This document shows, one piece after another, positions 4,475 to 5,946 of a stretch of 5,946 bases of DNA. How positions within the stretch are numbered: the first letter of the stretch is position 1; each line of letters opens with the position of its first letter. A program made the translations under genes and the position numbers. Below the pieces are notes generated by a model that ran no database searches, was not told where the DNA came from, and saw only the letters and a list, made by a program, of their open reading frames with translations. The stretch covers positions 1 to 5,946 of the forward strand of contig JAICHC010000196.1 of the NCBI GenBank assembly GCA_025922795.1, written 5' to 3'. This DNA is from Candidatus Binatia bacterium. Lineage in GTDB: Bacteria > Desulfobacterota_B > Binatia > UBA9968.

Positions 4475-5946
4475 ATGTTGTTTTGGTCGCTGATGTTTCT
4501 TTTTGTTGTTGTAAGCGCCGGACTGCTGGTCATTGCTTTCACCGCGGCCGGCGCGCGAAAGATTAATCGATACATTCGCTGGGACAGGGCGCCTTATATT
4601 CCTTGGTTGAGACGTTCGCGAGTGAGAGCTCCGGCAGCCGCCTGGAGAATCGTTCTAACTCGCTTAGGCAGACTTAATTGGGGGAGGAGTGTCCGTCACT
4701 TTGCCATTGGCGCAACAGTCTTTACAGCCGCTCTAATTACAGTTGGAATCCATTACGTCTATTTTGATCGAACTGCCCTGCCTGAGATTGAGCCATTTGC
4801 CCGCTTTGAGTTTCCTACCATCGGCACCGTTTACGATGCCAACGGCCTGCCACTCATAGAACTGGCAAGAGAGCACCGGCGGCTCACAAAGTATGAGGAG
4901 ATCCCTCGGATTGTCCGTGACGCGATCATCGCTGCGGAAGACAAACGTTTCTTCTCACATAGCGGCGTTGACTATTCGGTAATTCCTCGCGTGCTGGGCA
5001 AAGTCAGAATGCGAGCTCTGGCGGCACGTCTCCTAGGGCTAGGAGAGGAAGGCGAAGTTGAAAGTCGCGCGCTGTTCCCTCAAGGCGGATCGACGATCAC
5101 CCAACAGCTTGTGCGAGGGCATTTCCTTAAAAATCTAACGGCTCGAGAAAACAGCAGCCAGCTACGGCATGGCGGACTCTTATCGCGCGCGCTGTCTTAC
5201 GTGATCGGTGCGCGCAGTGTCAACATGCTGGTTCGAAAGCTGGAGGAGATTCGGCTCTCGTTGTGGATCGAGGAAGAGATGCAGAATCGCTTCGGTTCGA
5301 AACGCAACGCTAAGGAAGAGATTCTCGCCCGCTACGCCAGCTTTATTTACATGGGAAACAGCCAGTACGGGTTTGCAACGGCGGCGGAATACTATTTTGG
5401 CCGGTCTCTCGCCACCTTCACCGCCGACGACGCCGACAAGGCAGCGCTCCTCGCAGGCATCGCCAAGGCGCCTCGTTACTACGCGCCCAGCGCGAGAGAA
5501 ACCGCGAGAGTCTTGCGCCGCAGAAATCAAACTCTGGCGCTTATGGCGGCAAACGGTTTCATTTCCCCGGACAGTGTGAATTCAGCCGAACAGCGCCCGA
5601 TCGAAGTGATCGCGCGGCGCAAAGACAAAATACCTCGGGCGCCCGCGGTCCTTGGGACTATCCTTCAGGAGCTCAAAGGCCGGGACGCAGACTTGGTTGG
5701 AAATCTCTTTCGAGGGCGTATCCAGGTTTACTCGACGGTGGATGCCCGGGTGCAGCAAATTGCCAACCAAGCATTGGAGCGCGGCCTCGCGCTTTACGAA
5801 CAGCGACACCCGGGCGCTAAAGGGATCATCCAAGGTTCTGTCGTGGTGTTGAGGAACCGCGATGCGAGCATCCTCGCGGAGACCGGCGGCCGTCAATTCT
5901 ACCAGGACCGCTCCGCCGTATACAGCGACTTTAACCGCGTCACCAA
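4475..5946 (+). CDS. Class A penicillin-binding protein, GT51 transglycosylase plus start of transpeptidase domain (3' truncated)
   Basis: The frame is open from ATG 4475 to the right edge (490 full codons). GT51 peptidoglycan polymerase motifs are all present: AAEDKRFFSHSG with catalytic Glu155, GGSTITQQL at 204-212, RKLEE at 254-258, and KEEILARYASFIYMGN from 280. The enzyme should polymerise lipid II at the inner membrane and then crosslink stem peptides. The transpeptidase region has begun (QVYSTVDARVQQIANQALERG) but its SxxK serine lies beyond the edge. Unusually, two hydrophobic segments precede the catalytic part (about 4-24 and 76-97) rather than one. Motif spacing is also longer than in E. 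coli PBP1A: about 50 residues between the first two motifs and about 43 between the second and third. No strong Shine-Dalgarno is seen; an in-frame GTG at 4457 is an alternative start. It may be cotranscribed with the 49-residue membrane protein from the sigma-54 promoter. Confidence 0.93.
   Translation, partial: MLFWSLMFLFVVVSAGLLVIAFTAAGARKINRYIRWDRAPYIPWLRRSRVRAPAAAWRIVLTRLGRLNWGRSVRHFAIGATVFTAALITVGIHYVYFDRTALPEIEPFARFEFPTIGTVYDANGLPLIELAREHRRLTKYEEIPRIVRDAIIAAEDKRFFSHSGVDYSVIPRVLGKVRMRALAARLLGLGEEGEVESRALFPQGGSTITQQLVRGHFLKNLTARENSSQLRHGGLLSRALSYVIGARSVNMLVRKLEEIRLSLWIEEEMQNRFGSKRNAKEEILARYASFIYMGNSQYGFATAAEYYFGRSLATFTADDADKAALLAGIAKAPRYYAPSARETARVLRRRNQTLALMAANGFISPDSVNSAEQRPIEVIARRKDKIPRAPAVLGTILQELKGRDADLVGNLFRGRIQVYSTVDARVQQIANQALERGLALYEQRHPGAKGIIQGSVVVLRNRDASILAETGGRQFYQDRSAVYSDFNRVT

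Overview
The window looks like chromosomal DNA of a Gram-negative, probably proteobacterial, organism. It carries the end of a cyclic beta-1,2-glucan synthase type protein, a PAS-GAF-GGDEF diguanylate cyclase, a single-domain CheY-like receiver, a class A penicillin-binding protein, a sigma-54-type promoter and several Shine-Dalgarno sites. The lineage cannot be fixed from sequence reading alone. No tRNA, rRNA, CRISPR array, transposase or integrase was seen.

Layout, left to right. Bases 1-353 are the C-terminus of an NdvB/GH94-type protein on the plus strand. It converges on a two-gene minus-strand unit: a 104-residue seven-cysteine zinc-ribbon-like protein (700-1014), overlapping by 25 bp a 116-residue single-span membrane protein (374-724). 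A long divergent regulatory region (1015-1559) follows. It holds two inverted copies of a 31-bp promoter-like element, a 12-bp palindrome between them and a hairpin-rich leader. The leader runs into a 521-residue diguanylate cyclase (1560-3125). A third copy of the element lies at 3246-3276, ahead of a 121-residue receiver protein (3376-3741). After an apparently gene-free stretch comes a strong sigma-54 (-24/-12) promoter match at 4176-4190. It is followed by a 49-residue membrane peptide (4229-4378) and the first 490 codons of a class A penicillin-binding protein (4475 to the right edge).

The most notable feature is the element TAATTCTTTTC-N6-GTTCAATATTAGAC. It occurs twice with no mismatch outside the spacer and once in diverged form. 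Each copy points at a different transcription unit: zinc-ribbon/membrane-protein pair, diguanylate cyclase, and receiver. This suggests one regulator or alternative sigma factor controls all three, tying two uncharacterised small proteins to a c-di-GMP and phospho-receiver signalling group. The flanking genes for periplasmic glucan and peptidoglycan synthesis give an envelope context, but a functional link to them is only inferred. The second notable item is the sigma-54 promoter placed just ahead of the small membrane peptide and the penicillin-binding protein.
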